Source: Oscheius onirici
Lineage: Eukaryota; Nematoda; Chromadorea; Rhabditida; Rhabditidae
Assembly: GCA_932521025.1 (NCBI GenBank)
Contig: OW051468.1
Coordinates: 6,572,064 to 6,636,063, forward strand
Direction of reading: 5' to 3'
DNA: 64,000 nt
The notes under the pieces were generated by a model. The model saw nothing but the letters and a program-made list of their open reading frames with translations, was not told where the DNA came from and made no database searches. The position numbers and the translations under genes were made by a program. Shown piece by piece: positions 42,800-55,800 of the stretch; within the stretch, counting starts at the first letter, position 1; every line of letters starts with the position of its first letter.

Positions 42800-43938
42800 C
42801 TTCTGTGTGGAGCTCCGCCCACTATGAAAGCGCCCAAGGGGAACAAAGAAGAACAGCCAGAAACAAGAAGACACACATTACGCGCGACCGAGGAGCCGCT
42901 TCGCACCTTCGGGACATCGGACCAAAAATAACCTCGGGAGTGAGTAGACGGTGACACCTCAAGACAGATGGCATTCCCAGGGACCATAAACTGTGGGATC
43001 TGTCTTTCAAAGAATTAAACTTGAGAAACGCTATTAACAGTTTCCAACAATGTTTTTTGGCTACTGTTTGCGGAAGATATTAGGGCCCCAGGAAACAGGG
43101 CTGCTTTGCCGTTTTTGCATAGGGACTGGACGTGGAAAGTTGAAGAAGGGACCGAGAGGTCAATAGTTATATTTTTAGAGAGAACTGTTCAAGTGCAGCG
43201 TTTATTCTTCTTGATGCTGCTTGATATGTCTTCTTCTTATCAGACATGCCAATAACCAAAGCATGGCGAAGAATGACCTACTTCTGGATCTGTCACTAAA
43301 CTGTAAACTTTTGGTAACGTTATATTTTTGAGAATAAAAACAACGCAAAACCTAGTCCATCTTCCCGTTTTGCTCTCTTGACCGAATCACATACAGTTGC
43401 CTTTTCACTAAAAAATCAAGTATTTCACATCTTGTTCTGCTCCAGATCCAATCCAAGATATCATGGGCTATCTTGCGTGTTGGTCACCTCTAGGAGGCTT
43501 TGTTTGAGCTGCTCTCCCTCGTGGTGTCAACTTTTGCGCACATTCGTGAGCCTCACCCGTCCCAGCCCGAGACATTCGACACTTGCGAATGCATTCCGGG
43601 GACGAACTATTTTTCGGGAGAAGACAGGCTTCTTTCTACTTAAAGGAATCGTACTTTCTGCACAAGCAAAAAAAACTGCTGCTACAGAATCGGAGCAGTC
43701 ATTTGTTTGACCGCGAATTAGCACTTTTCTTCCCGGCTCGGGGAACTAATCCTCCTTGTCGTGCCTAGTTGGCAAAGCAAAGGCAAAAAACAGCAGAATT
43801 TATTTTTAAGAGCTATCGGTAACATTAACGTGTATAACAGGGGATTCTTTGAACATATACGAAATTTAGGGAACATACTAGAATGAGGATCGGTTCGGAG
43901 GGTGGGAAGGTTTACAAATAGTGTCTGGAACAATAGCT
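42800..43938. other. Intergenic
   Basis: It lies between lamin 3' DNA (AATAAA on the minus strand at 43799-43804) and the prion-like gene's start. Open frames here show no family or splice logic. Confidence 0.4.
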
Positions 43939-45912
43939 TTACATAACAACACAACGATCAGTGGGATTGGTAGGATCATTAGACTCGGTAGCCTCGAGCG
44001 TGACAGAGCTGACGATGTCTCCTTCGGGATCGGTAAGCATGACGGATGGGTCTTCACCAACAGGCCACTATATTGTTCCCGTTTCAATAAAAAAAAGCAG
44101 ACAGCTTACGTTTTGGCTCTTCATTGTCACGCTGTCGGGAAGATGACCCTTGTGACCCGTTTCGTGCGAATAGACTGTACAGGTGGCTCCAGGGGCCAGT
44201 TTCATCCTGTTGTTGAACTTGAAGACGGCTTCCTGGACTCCAGCACGAACGGTAAGAGCGTAACGAGCCAAGCTGATCTCCTCGACTCCGGAGTTGATGA
44301 CACGGACCCACTTGCCGTCAGGATCAACCTCGTCGATTCCGACGTCTCCAGTGGTCTCCTTACGAATCTAAAAACTTGAATTTAACAGAAGCGAAATAAT
44401 TTATGCTTACGCGCTCACGAAGGCTGTGATAGTCGAAATTATCACTATCTCCGTTGAAGGAGACACGACGTCTCTTAGCTCCACGGGAGCTACTTCCAGT
44501 TGTGAAGGAGGCGTGGTGCTTAGTGACGGCACTGTTGTCGGCAGAATTACGGGTAAGATTGAGACGCTCTTCCTCGCCCTGAAAGATTATGAGCTTCAGA
44601 ATATGAACAAGCTGTACCTCGAGAAGAATTCTGTAGGTGTTGATTTCAGAGTCGAGTGCAATCTTGTCGTTCATGTAGACGCGATATTCATCCATGAGAC
44701 GCTGGATTTCTTTGCTAAGCTCGGCGTTAAGACCATCCTTCTCGGCAAGCTGCGACTCGAATTGTTCAATGAGATCCTTCTCGCGATCCTTGAGGTTTTG
44801 AATCTCACGACGAAGGGCATCGGCCTAAATTTAAAAACATATAATAGCACGACCTCAACGCTTACCAGAGTCTCGCTGTTGTTGCTGGTCTTCTCAAGTT
44901 GGGTGATTCTGGTACGAAGGCTGGCAGTTTCCGCAAGAGCACGTCCGCGAGCGTCGTTGGCATCCTGCAGTTTGGACTTGTACTGCTTTTCGAACTTCTC
45001 ATTAGCGTCAGCCAATTTATTCTTCAGTTCGATGTTGAAAGCAGTCAGCTGCTCTTGGAGTCTTGACTGATAATCCTCGGCAACCTGTTTTTGGTATGTT
45101 GTCATGTCGACTTGACGCTTGGTGCGCACTTCCTCCAGAGCCTGAACAAATCGATTAGTCAGGAATTTAGACAGAAACAACTGATGCGTGTTGTCTCTTC
45201 TGGAACTCCAAATCCTCGGCAAGTCGACCAAGTTCGTTTTGAGCATACGTCTTTTGAAGGACCTCATCTTCCAAAGCTTTCTGGAGGGAAGCAACTTGAT
45301 TGCGCAGAAGAATGTTTTGAGCCGTAAGATCCTTGTTGTCAGCGTCGGTCTTATCCATGCGGGCTTGCATGGTTCTGAACTTGGCTTGAGCCTCGTCTGC
45401 CTTGGCGATAGCCGTCAAACGCTCGTCTTCTGACTGAAAACGCTTTGTAAGGAAACACATCTGCTAAAGAGCTCACCTTGGCATAATCGCGTTCCAACTT
45501 TGCGAGTCTTGCGTTGAGACGATCGTGGTCGACTACTGCCTTCTCTCGTTCCATTACGGCTTTAGCCTCCCTCTTCTCGAGGTCGTCGATTAGAATTCGG
45601 AGACGCTTCTGAAGACTACAAGTGAGGGCATAAAAATCTGATCTAACCTTCTCATCTTCAAACCGCTTGGCGATATCTCCACGTTCCTTCTTTTCGACTA
45701 CTTCCACGTCTCTGATCTGCACTTCCAGGCGATTGTTCTCACGTTCCAGCTGGCGCACTTTCTGTAAATTCTTTTAGCAAACTGACGATGGAAAGACCAA
45801 CCTCAATATATTCGGCAAGGCGGCCGTTAAGACCAAAAAGATGCTCCTTATCTTCTAGCATGCTAGTGTCAAAGTTTGACGAGACGGAAATCCTAGTTGA
45901 TCTTTTCGACAT
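43939..45912 (-). CDS. lmn-1: Nuclear lamin
   Basis: Nuclear envelope intermediate filament. The ATG (45912) sits 4 bases after a TTTTCAG site, and MSKRSTRIS gives a short head. The rod begins LEDKEHLFGLNGRLAEYIE and continues KVRQLERENNRLEVQIRDVE and VVEKKERGD, almost the C. elegans lamin motif. Coil 2 has LEEVRTKRQVDMTTYQKQVA and ends LDSEINTYRILLEGEEERLN. The tail holds the nuclear-import signal GAKRRRVSFNGD, an Ig-fold lamin-tail domain (DPDGKWVRVINSG, FNNRMKLAPGATCTVYS, WPVGEDPSVMLTDPEGD) and the C-terminal CaaX box CVVM for farnesylation. NLS plus CaaX separate it from the cytoplasmic intermediate filaments of nematodes. The head is shorter than in C. elegans (about 20 residues before the rod against about 50). 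Confidence 0.96.
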
Positions 45913-48900
45913 CTCTCTGAAAATAACCAATAATAATTACTTGCTTTCAAACTGCAATATACGAGTATGAGAGAAATGATTGCCACATAAGCAAGACCAA
46001 ACAAATGTTTTCGAACTTGCGCGGGCTTTCGTATACCACTGGTAAACAGCGCGCCTTCGAAAGAATGGCAGGTGTTCCACAACAAAATGGACTTCATCGT
46101 TCAATGTTAAAGATGAAAGAATACAAAAAAAAAGAAGTTGGGCAAAACTGGCAGTGACAATAATTAGTCTGTGTTTAAACAACATCTGAAGGCGAGTGCC
46201 TGGCAACGAACTCCTAAGTCAATACCTCGGATTACATTTATTTGTTTTGTTGTAAAAGGTGAAAGGACATGCAACTGAAGCGAAGACCGAATTTCGTGGC
46301 ATGTGCGGCCAGATGGCCGATGCAGCTGCGGGCACAAAAGGGGAGAGCCGATCCGTCACTTTACAGCTGCGAACGAGGGCATGTAGTCGAGGTTTACTCG
46401 CAACTACTCTCTAAAGAGGCTAGCAAATTGCCGCAAACTTTCAAGGGCAAATACAAGGACAGGTGTAAGATTCGACAAGGGGGCGAAGGGACAATGATTG
46501 AGCGTGTGGCGAGACAGACGATGCCTTTGAAATACAGTTGCTAATCTGTGCGCATACTCATCCAAATAAGCAATACTGGGAACATTGGGAAATAGAATCG
46601 ATGTGAAGACCGATGTCTAGAAGGAGTTTCGTGGCACCAAACATTCAAAAGCCACTTTTGGCGCGCAAGATAAATAAAGAAGAAGGCACATCGAACTCGT
46701 AGCTGAAAACCCATAAGAAGAAAAAAAAGGGATGCTTTGGAGACAAACTATGCCATAATTCGTAGCTAGGGTGGTTTCAAGGCTATTCGCGCTGCGTAGC
46801 GGGAGGTAAAGTGTCAAGTCCTTTGAAGAAAGCGGCTGAATCAAAAGAGAGACTACCCGATCGGAAAACAGACGTCAGTCATTGCAACATGGGTCCTTAT
46901 CAACAAGTGATAAAACAGGTGAAATGAGCGGGAAAATACAACGGAAAAGAGATTCAGACAGCAAATGTTGTGGTATCTTTTATACAGAATTGATAGAAAC
47001 CGGCAACCATCTTTTGAAAAGAGGCTGAAACATGACGCATTGGCGCCGATAAATAGGAAAGAGCGAGGCCGCTCATCGACAATTCGGAGTAAACACGCAT
47101 TTTTTGCAGCTATCAAACGGGACAAAATGCTGGTTATGTACAAGGGCGGAGCACTCTATGCTGGGCCAGGCGCACGTTTTTTGCACTAAACAAATCGATA
47201 CGGACAGCAGAGAGCGAGGTAAACAAAACAAACTCCGCAGCTGAAAACCAAAGGGTACTTGTGTAGTACACAGACGCAATTACCATAGTGTCCATAAGTC
47301 TAATTATATGAGTCTAATTGATTGTTCTAATTGATGAAACTGATTGATGTGCAAATCACTATGTTTGAAATGTGGTAGAGTCACTATTAAAGCAAAGCTG
47401 CATTTGATAGCTGTTGGGAAATAGCTTGGTTGTGTAGGCAAAAGACAATATTGCTGAAGTAGTCGAACAGCTTCCTCTTCCGTAGTAGGAAGCGAGAAAA
47501 TACTCATGACGAGTGATTTCTTTTGTCCCAATTTAAGTTAAGTCAAAGTTATTTCAATGTTAAAACAATTATGGACTCAATGATAATTGCGTCTGTGTAC
47601 TACACAAGTACCAACCAAAGAGTCACAATAAGTCGGAAATCTCCAACCAACACATGTGTCTACACAGTTCGCAGAAAAACGTCGTCAGCACAGCAGTTTT
47701 TCCAGCAAACAAATCGATTGTTGCCAGTAATAAACGATCAATCATTGTTCTTTCGCCGGTGAAGAAACGAAGCACAAAATGAGTCAGCTAGAAAACCGAA
47801 AAAAAAAACAATAAAAACGTAAAATCTAATAATAGAATGTAATGAGTGAGAGAACAGCAAAGGATCAAAGAACCGCTGGCTGCAATATGTTTAGAAGCAT
47901 GCTTGTCTCTCTAATCAATCGGCGGTCGTTGGCCACTCTTCAAGAGGTGCTAATAATCTGGAGAGACGGATAAGTATCTCATTGCAAGAGGGATGTAATA
48001 AACAGTGGAGGAAGAGGGAAAAGGGAGCGTGCCAAAGCGGGCCAAATCAATCGGATCAAGAGGGCGCAGAGAGGCGGAGAACGGCCAACACGGTCCAGCA
48101 AACAGCCTGAACGATGGAATTTTGAAAGAAGAATTACAGCGGCACATCGGCATGTAGTGAGTCAGTCAAATGGATGAGCAGTTCCCCTCCCACACGATGT
48201 TTGTCTCTCCCCCTGACTCTGTATTGTCTATTTGATTTCCTTCGGCCTCTCACAGAAGTCGAGATAAAAAGAAAACCAGGAGACAAAAAACATATATACT
48301 CACTTTCAACATGTTTGTCTTGCTCAAAATGTTCGGCAGTTTAGTCCATTTTGGGGTTCAAGATGACACTTTGATCTATTTTGTAGAACATCCTAAAATC
48401 ATAGCATTACATTTAGGGGCAGTTTCGGTACTCTTGCAAGCACTCATGCCCTCAAACAGAATGCCCTCGTTGTATCACTGTAGCGGTCTGTAAACTCTAT
48501 TCTTCAAAGCTTTGAAACTATTACAACTCACATAAAATAGGTTCTTCGTCCCAAAACTGTTCTTGACTGTTCGACTCAGTTTTTGCCTCGAATCCGGTTT
48601 ATGACCTCACTTTTGAACTCAGTAAAGTCGTAGATTCTGATACTACTTACAACTTTCCGGAACACTCACAGATTGTGCTTCCTTGTTTTCAGTATAGACT
48701 ACACTGTTAGTAGACCACTCGTTTGTTGATCTCCTACTCTAGTCGACGGCCGGAAGCACTCGTCTCCCCTCCAAAAATACACCAGTCAATCCCTCCCCAC
48801 GTCTCCTAATCTGTACCCCCGTTACCAAGGGAACTGGAGAGTCTTCTCATTTCTCCTCTTTTTTGTTTCACAGCCTCTCTCCGTACTCCCAAAAATCATT

Positions 48901-51348
48901 TGGTTTTTTTCAACTACAGATGGAGTTCCGGGTACGTTCAAACCTTTTTGCGAAGATGGCGTTTTGCTGCTCCATTTGATGAATTCCAGAGTCCTTTGAA
49001 TAGCCGAGTGGTTCACTTCTCTATCCTTTTCCCGTCGGATTTTCGGAACTTTTTACGAAGAATCATATCTTCGAAAAGTACCTCTCTTATGAAAGTAAGC
49101 GGGAGTCATCTAGGCTCGCGTGTAAATATACCGCGTCCTGTTTCTCCTCTCTTTTCTCGAAGGCCGTTCCTCTGGTTCCTCGACATCTTTTCCGGAACCT
49201 TGTCACTTCTCTGAACTCTCCGTCTGACAAGTTATTCTGCTCTCTGAGGGTTTCCAATTGCACACACACTCGAATATACACCCTCTCTCCCTTTCTCTGT
49301 GTGTGAGAATCTTCTCTCGGGAGAGAAGAGTCTATCTATTACACTTTAATGGATGGATTCCCGAGTCCCTTTACCAGTATCTATTTGAGGCACACGTGAT
49401 GTTACATAGATTACTTTTTTTTGCTTTGCGATGTTCTGGAAAGTTCTAGACTGGGTAAAAACCAGCAAACTTTTAGAAAAGCAAACATCCGAGAAATATG
49501 TTTCTTGTTAAAAAAAATGAGACATTCTTGTATCAAACTAATTCTCGTTCGAACTCACCAAAAACCGTGAGTAACATATATTCTCCGTAGATCGAAAACA
49601 TCAGAAAAACTCGGCAAATTGTTGCCTTTCTCTGTACAATCTCCGCTGTAGGGCGCGGGAGTGGTCGACCTTCGGCAACCAGTATTGCCATCACGGGACA
49701 TAAAATATCTTTTTCCCCTCTAATTCAGTACTATTTCCTCTGAGTCATGACTTTTATCCTTTCTCTTCCGATTTTCAAATTGGTTCCCCAGTCGGCTATT
49801 ATAGGGAGAAGGAGAGAGAAAGTGCTCCAGATGACGAGACACCCCAAAAAAGTTATTGCCTCTCGAATTCAGGTTTGCCAGGCCTTTTTCTGGTTGTCAA
49901 CGAATTTCCAAACGATTTCGTTTAGTCACGTGGACACTCACGTAATTGAATCACCATAACCACGTTCCTCTCTTTGTTAAAAGAATCCAGACTGGTCTAG
50001 ATGTTCCCATGGGAGCACCAATATTTTTGCCCTTTGTGCAAGGAACTATAGGTTTGTCTGCTTTTTGCTCACCAAGTCCCAAATTTCACATCCTCGACTC
50101 ATTTTCTTTCGAAAATGATGGGTTAAAAGAGATTACCCGCGTTCCTCTCCCCTCTCTCTAATCGGCTGTCATTATGCATTCCCCTTTACACAGAGCCCTC
50201 CTCGGTTGTATGCTCAATTCGCCAGATCACTTTCACCGCCAATTTCCCACGCTCAGGCACGATTTTATTCCTTTGCTTGACAATTAATTGACGGCTTTTC
50301 CGTAAACACAAGAGGCGTAGAGGATAACCGGCTGCTCTCGATTTGTGTTTGTTTAGATGAGTGTGCCAGCTTTCCAGCGTTTGAAAAAGCCCGTCTCACG
50401 TGTAATTCGAATTATGACTCTCGCCTCTCTTTATGCGAATCTTTTCCACGCGAAGCCCATTTTTCACTCTCCTCAATTCTCAGCAAACAAACGTGCAGTG
50501 GCTGTCAAAAAACCAGCACGTGACTCTCGACGTACCTCAATTTGTGAGAAGATCACTGGTCGAGGTCGAACTTTCTCTTTTTTCCCTCTAGACTCTTACT
50601 TTCGAGAAGTGTTTTCTTTTGTGAGCAAACTTTTCGTGAACAACAAACTCGTCGAGCCACTTCGGTTTTGGACCGAAAGTGCTCTCACTTCTTGTGCAAG
50701 AACATCATTTCAGCTTTGTTCAGCTTTTTTTAACATGGCAAAACTAGAAAACGAGTTTTGTATCAAGAACACTCCGGAAGTCATAACGGCAGTTTGACGT
50801 CAAGCCCTTATTTTCTCCATAGATTTCGGGCACATTTTCCAGCTTTCGTGTTTTCAGAAAAGTTTCAGATTTCGATCAGTTCTACAACTTTTCAGAACAC
50901 GAAAAGATTAAAAAGTCCCTTCTTGTGGTTGAACAATGAGAAATGGTTCCAAGCGCCAGAACAAAAGTCGTTGTCTTCAGGCGTGAAAGAGGCTCTCTCG
51001 TATTGAGCAGGCAAGCTTTCCTAATGAAATCACACTCTCCACGTAGCGTCCACAAATCGAGTTGTTCTGCTTCTTGTCACATGGGCTCAGGCCAGCTGTC
51101 TTCATCCGGAAAACATTTGTCTCTTCGCCTCTGTTCCTGGCCAGGCGCTGTTGTCTCCCCCTTCTCCGAGTAATTGTCGTCAATTGGCGCTCTTCCCTCA
51201 CTTGTTTCATCTTTCTTCCTCTCTCATTTGATCATCGATCCGAGTCCAGACTGAACTCTCAGCACCACCTGACTCTCAGTTTCCGATCTTCCACTGACTC
51301 TTTGTCCTTCTTCTCTAGTGGTCTCATATACCCATCCTCTTCCAGACA
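45913..51348. other. 5.4-kb intergenic region without a convincing gene
   Basis: The longest gene-free stretch in the window. Scattered open frames (for example 46269-46544 and 50357-50797 plus) have no splice logic or family. From about 48.5 kb to 51.3 kb the plus strand is strongly pyrimidine-rich, which may be the promoter/outron region of the phosphatase gene. A foldback element lies at 47245-47620. Confidence 0.4.
47245..47620. mobile_element. Foldback (MITE-like) element
   Basis: GGTACTTGTGTAGTACACAG (near 47254) and its reverse complement (near 47595) head inverted arms of about 55-60 bp that continue through ACGCAATTA and GTCCATAA. They enclose about 270 bp of non-coding AT-rich DNA with repeated TCTAATTGAT. 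No transposase frame. Confidence 0.7.
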
Positions 51349-52704
51349 ATGAATCGGGTAGGAGTCTTCGGTCAAATCTCCGAAATAAACGACCATCTCT
51401 TCCTAAGTGGAGCCGGAGTCCTGAAGCCGGAGAAAATCCGTCAAAAGCGGATAACTTTGATCGTCAATGCAACAACCGAAGAGCCGGCCACATATCTGGA
51501 AGGTGAGTTCAGAGGGACCCTTTGGAATGTTTCGGGGATGGGGGTGGGTGTAACAAAAAGGGTCTCTCGACGACCAGGAATGAGAGAGGAAATGATCACA
51601 GCGGAAGAGTCATGAGTCTCTTCCTTGACAGGGGTTCTGCTTTGTCTCGGCTTGACTCTAGCTGGGAGAATGGAGAGAAAGAATGGAGAAAATTCGGGTT
51701 GCGCTTGTCCAGCTCAGTATAAGAGCTTGATCTGTTTCGAACCAAACCAGATTGTTGAGAGTCTTATTCAGAACAAAAGTAGGAGAATAATCGGGAAACC
51801 AGTTGAAACTCTCTCCTTAGTTGTTTTACAAGAACAACCAATTTCCAGGAGTTGACAGTCTGAAGATCAGAGTCGACGACCACCCGTATGCTCGTCTCCA
51901 CGAGCATTTCGACCAGGTCGCAGACAGGATCAAGGCTCAGAAAGACAGAGGAGGCAAGACTCTCGTTCACTGCATGGCTGGCGTCTCTCGGTCAGCCAGT
52001 CTGGTCATTGTCTACTTGATGAAGCACTGTGGAATGAGTCTCCGTCAGGCTTATCATTACGTCAAGTCGGCTCGTCCCATCATCCGTCCCAATGTCGGAT
52101 TTTGGGCTAAGATGGTTGACTATGAGAAGAGACTTAGAGGTAGGAACTACTGTTGTTCAGTCAATCGGATTCAGGAACCGCGACCGTGACCATGATCATG
52201 ACGCCACAGTGTGATCTCCCAATTCCGGACTTGTATTGTGAGGAATTACGACGAATGGCTGCTGCCACGACTGTTCAACGAACTCTCCCGCCCACGATAT
52301 CGAGTACAAAGAGGCGTGGATACTCCGCGGTGTAAGTTTTGTCCTTTGAGGAAAGAGAGGTGTTGTCTGGGAGTCAGGAATCGGAGAAAATAAAGTTGGT
52401 AATCCAGTGGGTTAAGACAGCAAATTCGACACAGAATGATGATCCATCGAACTTGTCAAAATGAAGAAATACATATCAAACCCCCAAGAAAAAATCTTTC
52501 TCCAAAAATATCATACATTTCAGAACCCTGCGTCCCTCGACGACTCCGACCTCGACTCTCCGTCGCAGCACCTCCCCCACTCCCCGTCTTGCCGTCACCA
52601 GTTCCTATTCTCTCTTCAGTCCAGCTCCTTCCCGAAAACCCCGAGACAGTCTCTTCAGCATCTACTCTACTCCTCCCCGTCACACCTTCTTTTCGGCCTT
52701 CTAA
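51349..52704 (+). CDS. Dual-specificity protein phosphatase, DUSP14/18-like
   Basis: Small atypical MAP-kinase-type phosphatase without a rhodanese domain. Exons: 51349-51502 (MNRVGVFGQISEINDHLFLS, GAGVLKPEK), 51849-52139, 52180-52332, about 52524-52704. The catalytic P-loop is HCMAGVSRSAS with Cys and Arg in place. The general-acid Asp is probably in RVDDHPYARLHEHFD. AYHYVKSARPIIRPNVGFW is the DUSP14/18/21 signature. Exon 3 (MIMTPQCDLPIPDLYCEELR to KRRGYSAV) ends at GTGTAAGT. There TAA is an in-frame stop, but GTAAGT is also a perfect donor. Splicing joins in phase to a Ser/Thr/Pro-rich final exon (LRPSTTPTSTLRRSTSPTPR to RHTFFSAF). I prefer the spliced form. Confidence 0.9.
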
Positions 52705-52859
52705 CGGGTTCCTCCAATTTCTGACCAACGTATCCGAGTCCTTTAAAAAACTGTACATAGAATATTATTGTCAAATACACAATATAGCTGTTTTATCACA
52801 GATATAATGGGAGAAGGACCCGTTTTAGACAGCAATGCACACCGAAATTAAATCTAAGG

Positions 52860-55800
52860 CTATCGACGATCGACCCGCAGTTCACGCCATTGTCTCTGAA
52901 AAATCAGTGGGTTATGATCACAAACAGGACTGACCAGTTCAGTGTCACTCGGAACTCTGGACAAGAAATCCAAAAGCTCGTTGTTGTCAATGAAATGGGG
53001 GTTGCGAAGCTTTTTGGTGAACTTGTTAATACCTGTAGAGAATTATATGGTGCAGACAAAATGTCTTACCCCAGACGGCTAAAATAACTCGAGTCGGGAC
53101 GAGATAAAGGAGCAGTGTAGCCAGAAGAAGAACGATGATTGCTAGCCAGGAGAGCCAAGGACGGGTGAAGTTGAACGTGCTGAAAATACTGATGTTGTCT
53201 TTTGAGCTACGAGAGACGAGTTCCCCGATTTTACAGTATAACTATTATAAAAAACGGGTCCATCTGTCTATCATATTTCCAGCCTTAAGATTGAAATACA
53301 CTTTACGACTGTTTTAGAAGTGAAAGAACGTTGACATACTTCCTGACTCTTTGCAGCAAGGCGTTGATGAAAACGATCGTATTTTGAACAACGGCCAGAA
53401 TCTCCTGGACTGACGATAGAGTTTCTCGTAGACTCGAGCTCTGAACAAAAATAGGTGTTTGAGAAAGAACAATCAAAGCTAGTGTGATCACAAGAACGAG
53501 CTGTTGATGGAGAAGAAGGAACTCACAGACTGGCTTGTCTTCTCCGGCGTCGACGGGCCCTTGCCGATCTGAAGACACAACACACCATGCTTTGGAATCG
53601 CGTGCAATCCGTGCTTCTCGAACCTACCTTTTCTTCCTCGGAGTCCAGAGCCGAATCGAGCGAGCCCTCTCTGTGGAACCGATCGATGTCGTTGAAGCGG
53701 CGGACGAAGAAGCTCTTCGCGAAGAGAAGCAGCAAAAAGATCGGAAGATGGTACAGTTCGACGTAGGTGACCAGAAGCATGTAGATCTAATCGAGTACAG
53801 ATTCAGAATAGAAACAAAGACTTACGACAAAAGCAGTCACAGATCTCGGTGTACTCTGCCAATTGAAGCAGCTCTGAATGTAGTCGAAGACTGAGACGAC
53901 TCCCATAATAAACTCTTTCAGTTCGAGGACAGCTGCGCGTAAGAGAACCGCCTTGAATTTCTGTTCAGCCTGGACAAACTTTCGCTCTCTCGGATTGAAT
54001 GTTCGAATTGCTGCTCTGACCGGATTCCAGGTGACATCCAGCTCGACCAAAATCTGTCCCTTGGCCCTTTGAACCAACTTCTTGTCCTTTAAGGCATACC
54101 ATCGTCTTTCGCAGTTCCGGATCTGAAGAACAGCGGTGTCAAATTGAAGTCAGATATGCACTTTGAAACTACCGTAACCCCTCAATGAGTATTTCAAAAA
54201 GTAGACTCACAGTCATCAGCGGAATCGAGACCTTGCCCAAGAACTCAAACTTGTTGTTCGGATCCTCATCGTAGACTGTAATCTCCAAGCAGGTGTGGAT
54301 GTCTTTCACTCCACTAAAATCTGATTTTTCAAATAAACTGAAAAAGACTAACAATGTAAAAAGTTTGTTCCATTGGGGACACAACGTCTTGTACTCTGTA
54401 TGACTTTGAAGTCTGGTATTAACCAGTTCGATCACAACGAACGGGTCGCTCTTCCCGCCAATATCCTTGGCTTGAAGGTCTTCTCCTCGGAACAGCTTGA
54501 CCGTCAAGAGACCAATGTCTTTTACGTCATCCAGTGTATGAAAGATGTCCTAAGCTCTTCATTTCCCGGAAATAATTAAAACTAACGTATTTCTGCACAG
54601 TCTTGGCTCGGATATCATTCTGATCGATTTCGATTAAATCCACCACGGAATCATTGGACTGGGTCCCACTGACAGTGATGAGAAGAAGAACTGATCCCGA
54701 GGAGTCGTCCAACTGGTACCAGTTCTGCACTGTCTGATCGCGTGGCAAGAGCGAGAGACCGATCGTTGCTCTGAATTTTTGTTAGACACAGTAATGAAAG
54801 ATACCTTCCAATTGTCTGGTTCGTCTTCTTGTCCAAGACGAGAACCTCCAGAGTCTCCACGCCGTTCTCATAGAGATGGAGATCAAACTGTTCGATCCAT
54901 TTCGGGTCGAATGTCTTCTGGCAGACCTTAAAGTCTCTTTTTACGGACTCTCTCGTAACATAACAAACCTTGCTTTTGTACTTCTCACAGCCAATTTTGA
55001 ATTTACAATAAGGATCGGGGAGACACGACATGTTGTAGTTGACAGAGAGTCCTTTGCCTTCGACCAAGACAATGTTCACGACCGAATTCCACATTTGGAC
55101 TACTGAAACGGAAGCCATTCTGTATCAGTTTGAACCACTTTTAACAATAAAATAATTGTACTTCTATGGTACACGACATCCTCTAATTGTCTTTAACAAT
55201 AAGAACAGTAATTGAGTTGTTTCTATACTATTTTCTTATCAAGCAGTATTTAGTTCAGTTGGAAAAATTCTGTTTACGTTCATAGTTAGAACTAATTACA
55301 AAAAGTACTTCTAGATTTTAGTATTCTTGACAAGTCGTCTGTGTGTTAGAAGAACCAAAACTGCTTGACTAGAACGATTCCTAAGACAGACTTACACTTT
55401 TCCCTCTTCTTCTGTCCTTCAGTAAGAATTCCTCTCGTGGCTTTCTGAAGAAAAGCCTCCTTTTCCATTTGGGTCTGTGGAATGATGGACATTGTCAGGG
55501 CAATAGCTCCGAGGTTCTCATCGACTGTGTCGTCTTTCAATTCGACCAGGGCATCGAAAGGTCTGGAAATGAACGTGATCAGGCATCAGTCTTTGCGGGC
55601 AAACCCCTACATATCTCTGAGAATTCTGATAAGTACCCTTTAAAATTCTGTGATCTCTCAATGCTCAATGACTGCATAGAAAACTCACGAGAACCATTTG
55701 ACCTTGCTGATATCCAGCTCAGCTCCGCCCATGAAATCATCAGTCATGAATCGATCATAGTCGAAAACTTCCAGCTGGATCGGCGTGGTCATGTCATCGG

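Noticed and set aside
46269-46544. 91-codon plus-strand frame
   Set aside because: No signal, domain, splice site or poly(A) signal; composition does not differ from flanking intergenic DNA.
50357-50797. 146-codon plus-strand frame in the pyrimidine-rich region
   Set aside because: Long frames are expected in such skewed sequence. No family match, and it lies in the presumed outron/promoter of the phosphatase gene.
53535-53894. 119-codon plus-strand frame
   Set aside because: Antisense shadow of MCTP exons whose minus-strand reading matches the PRT_C region.
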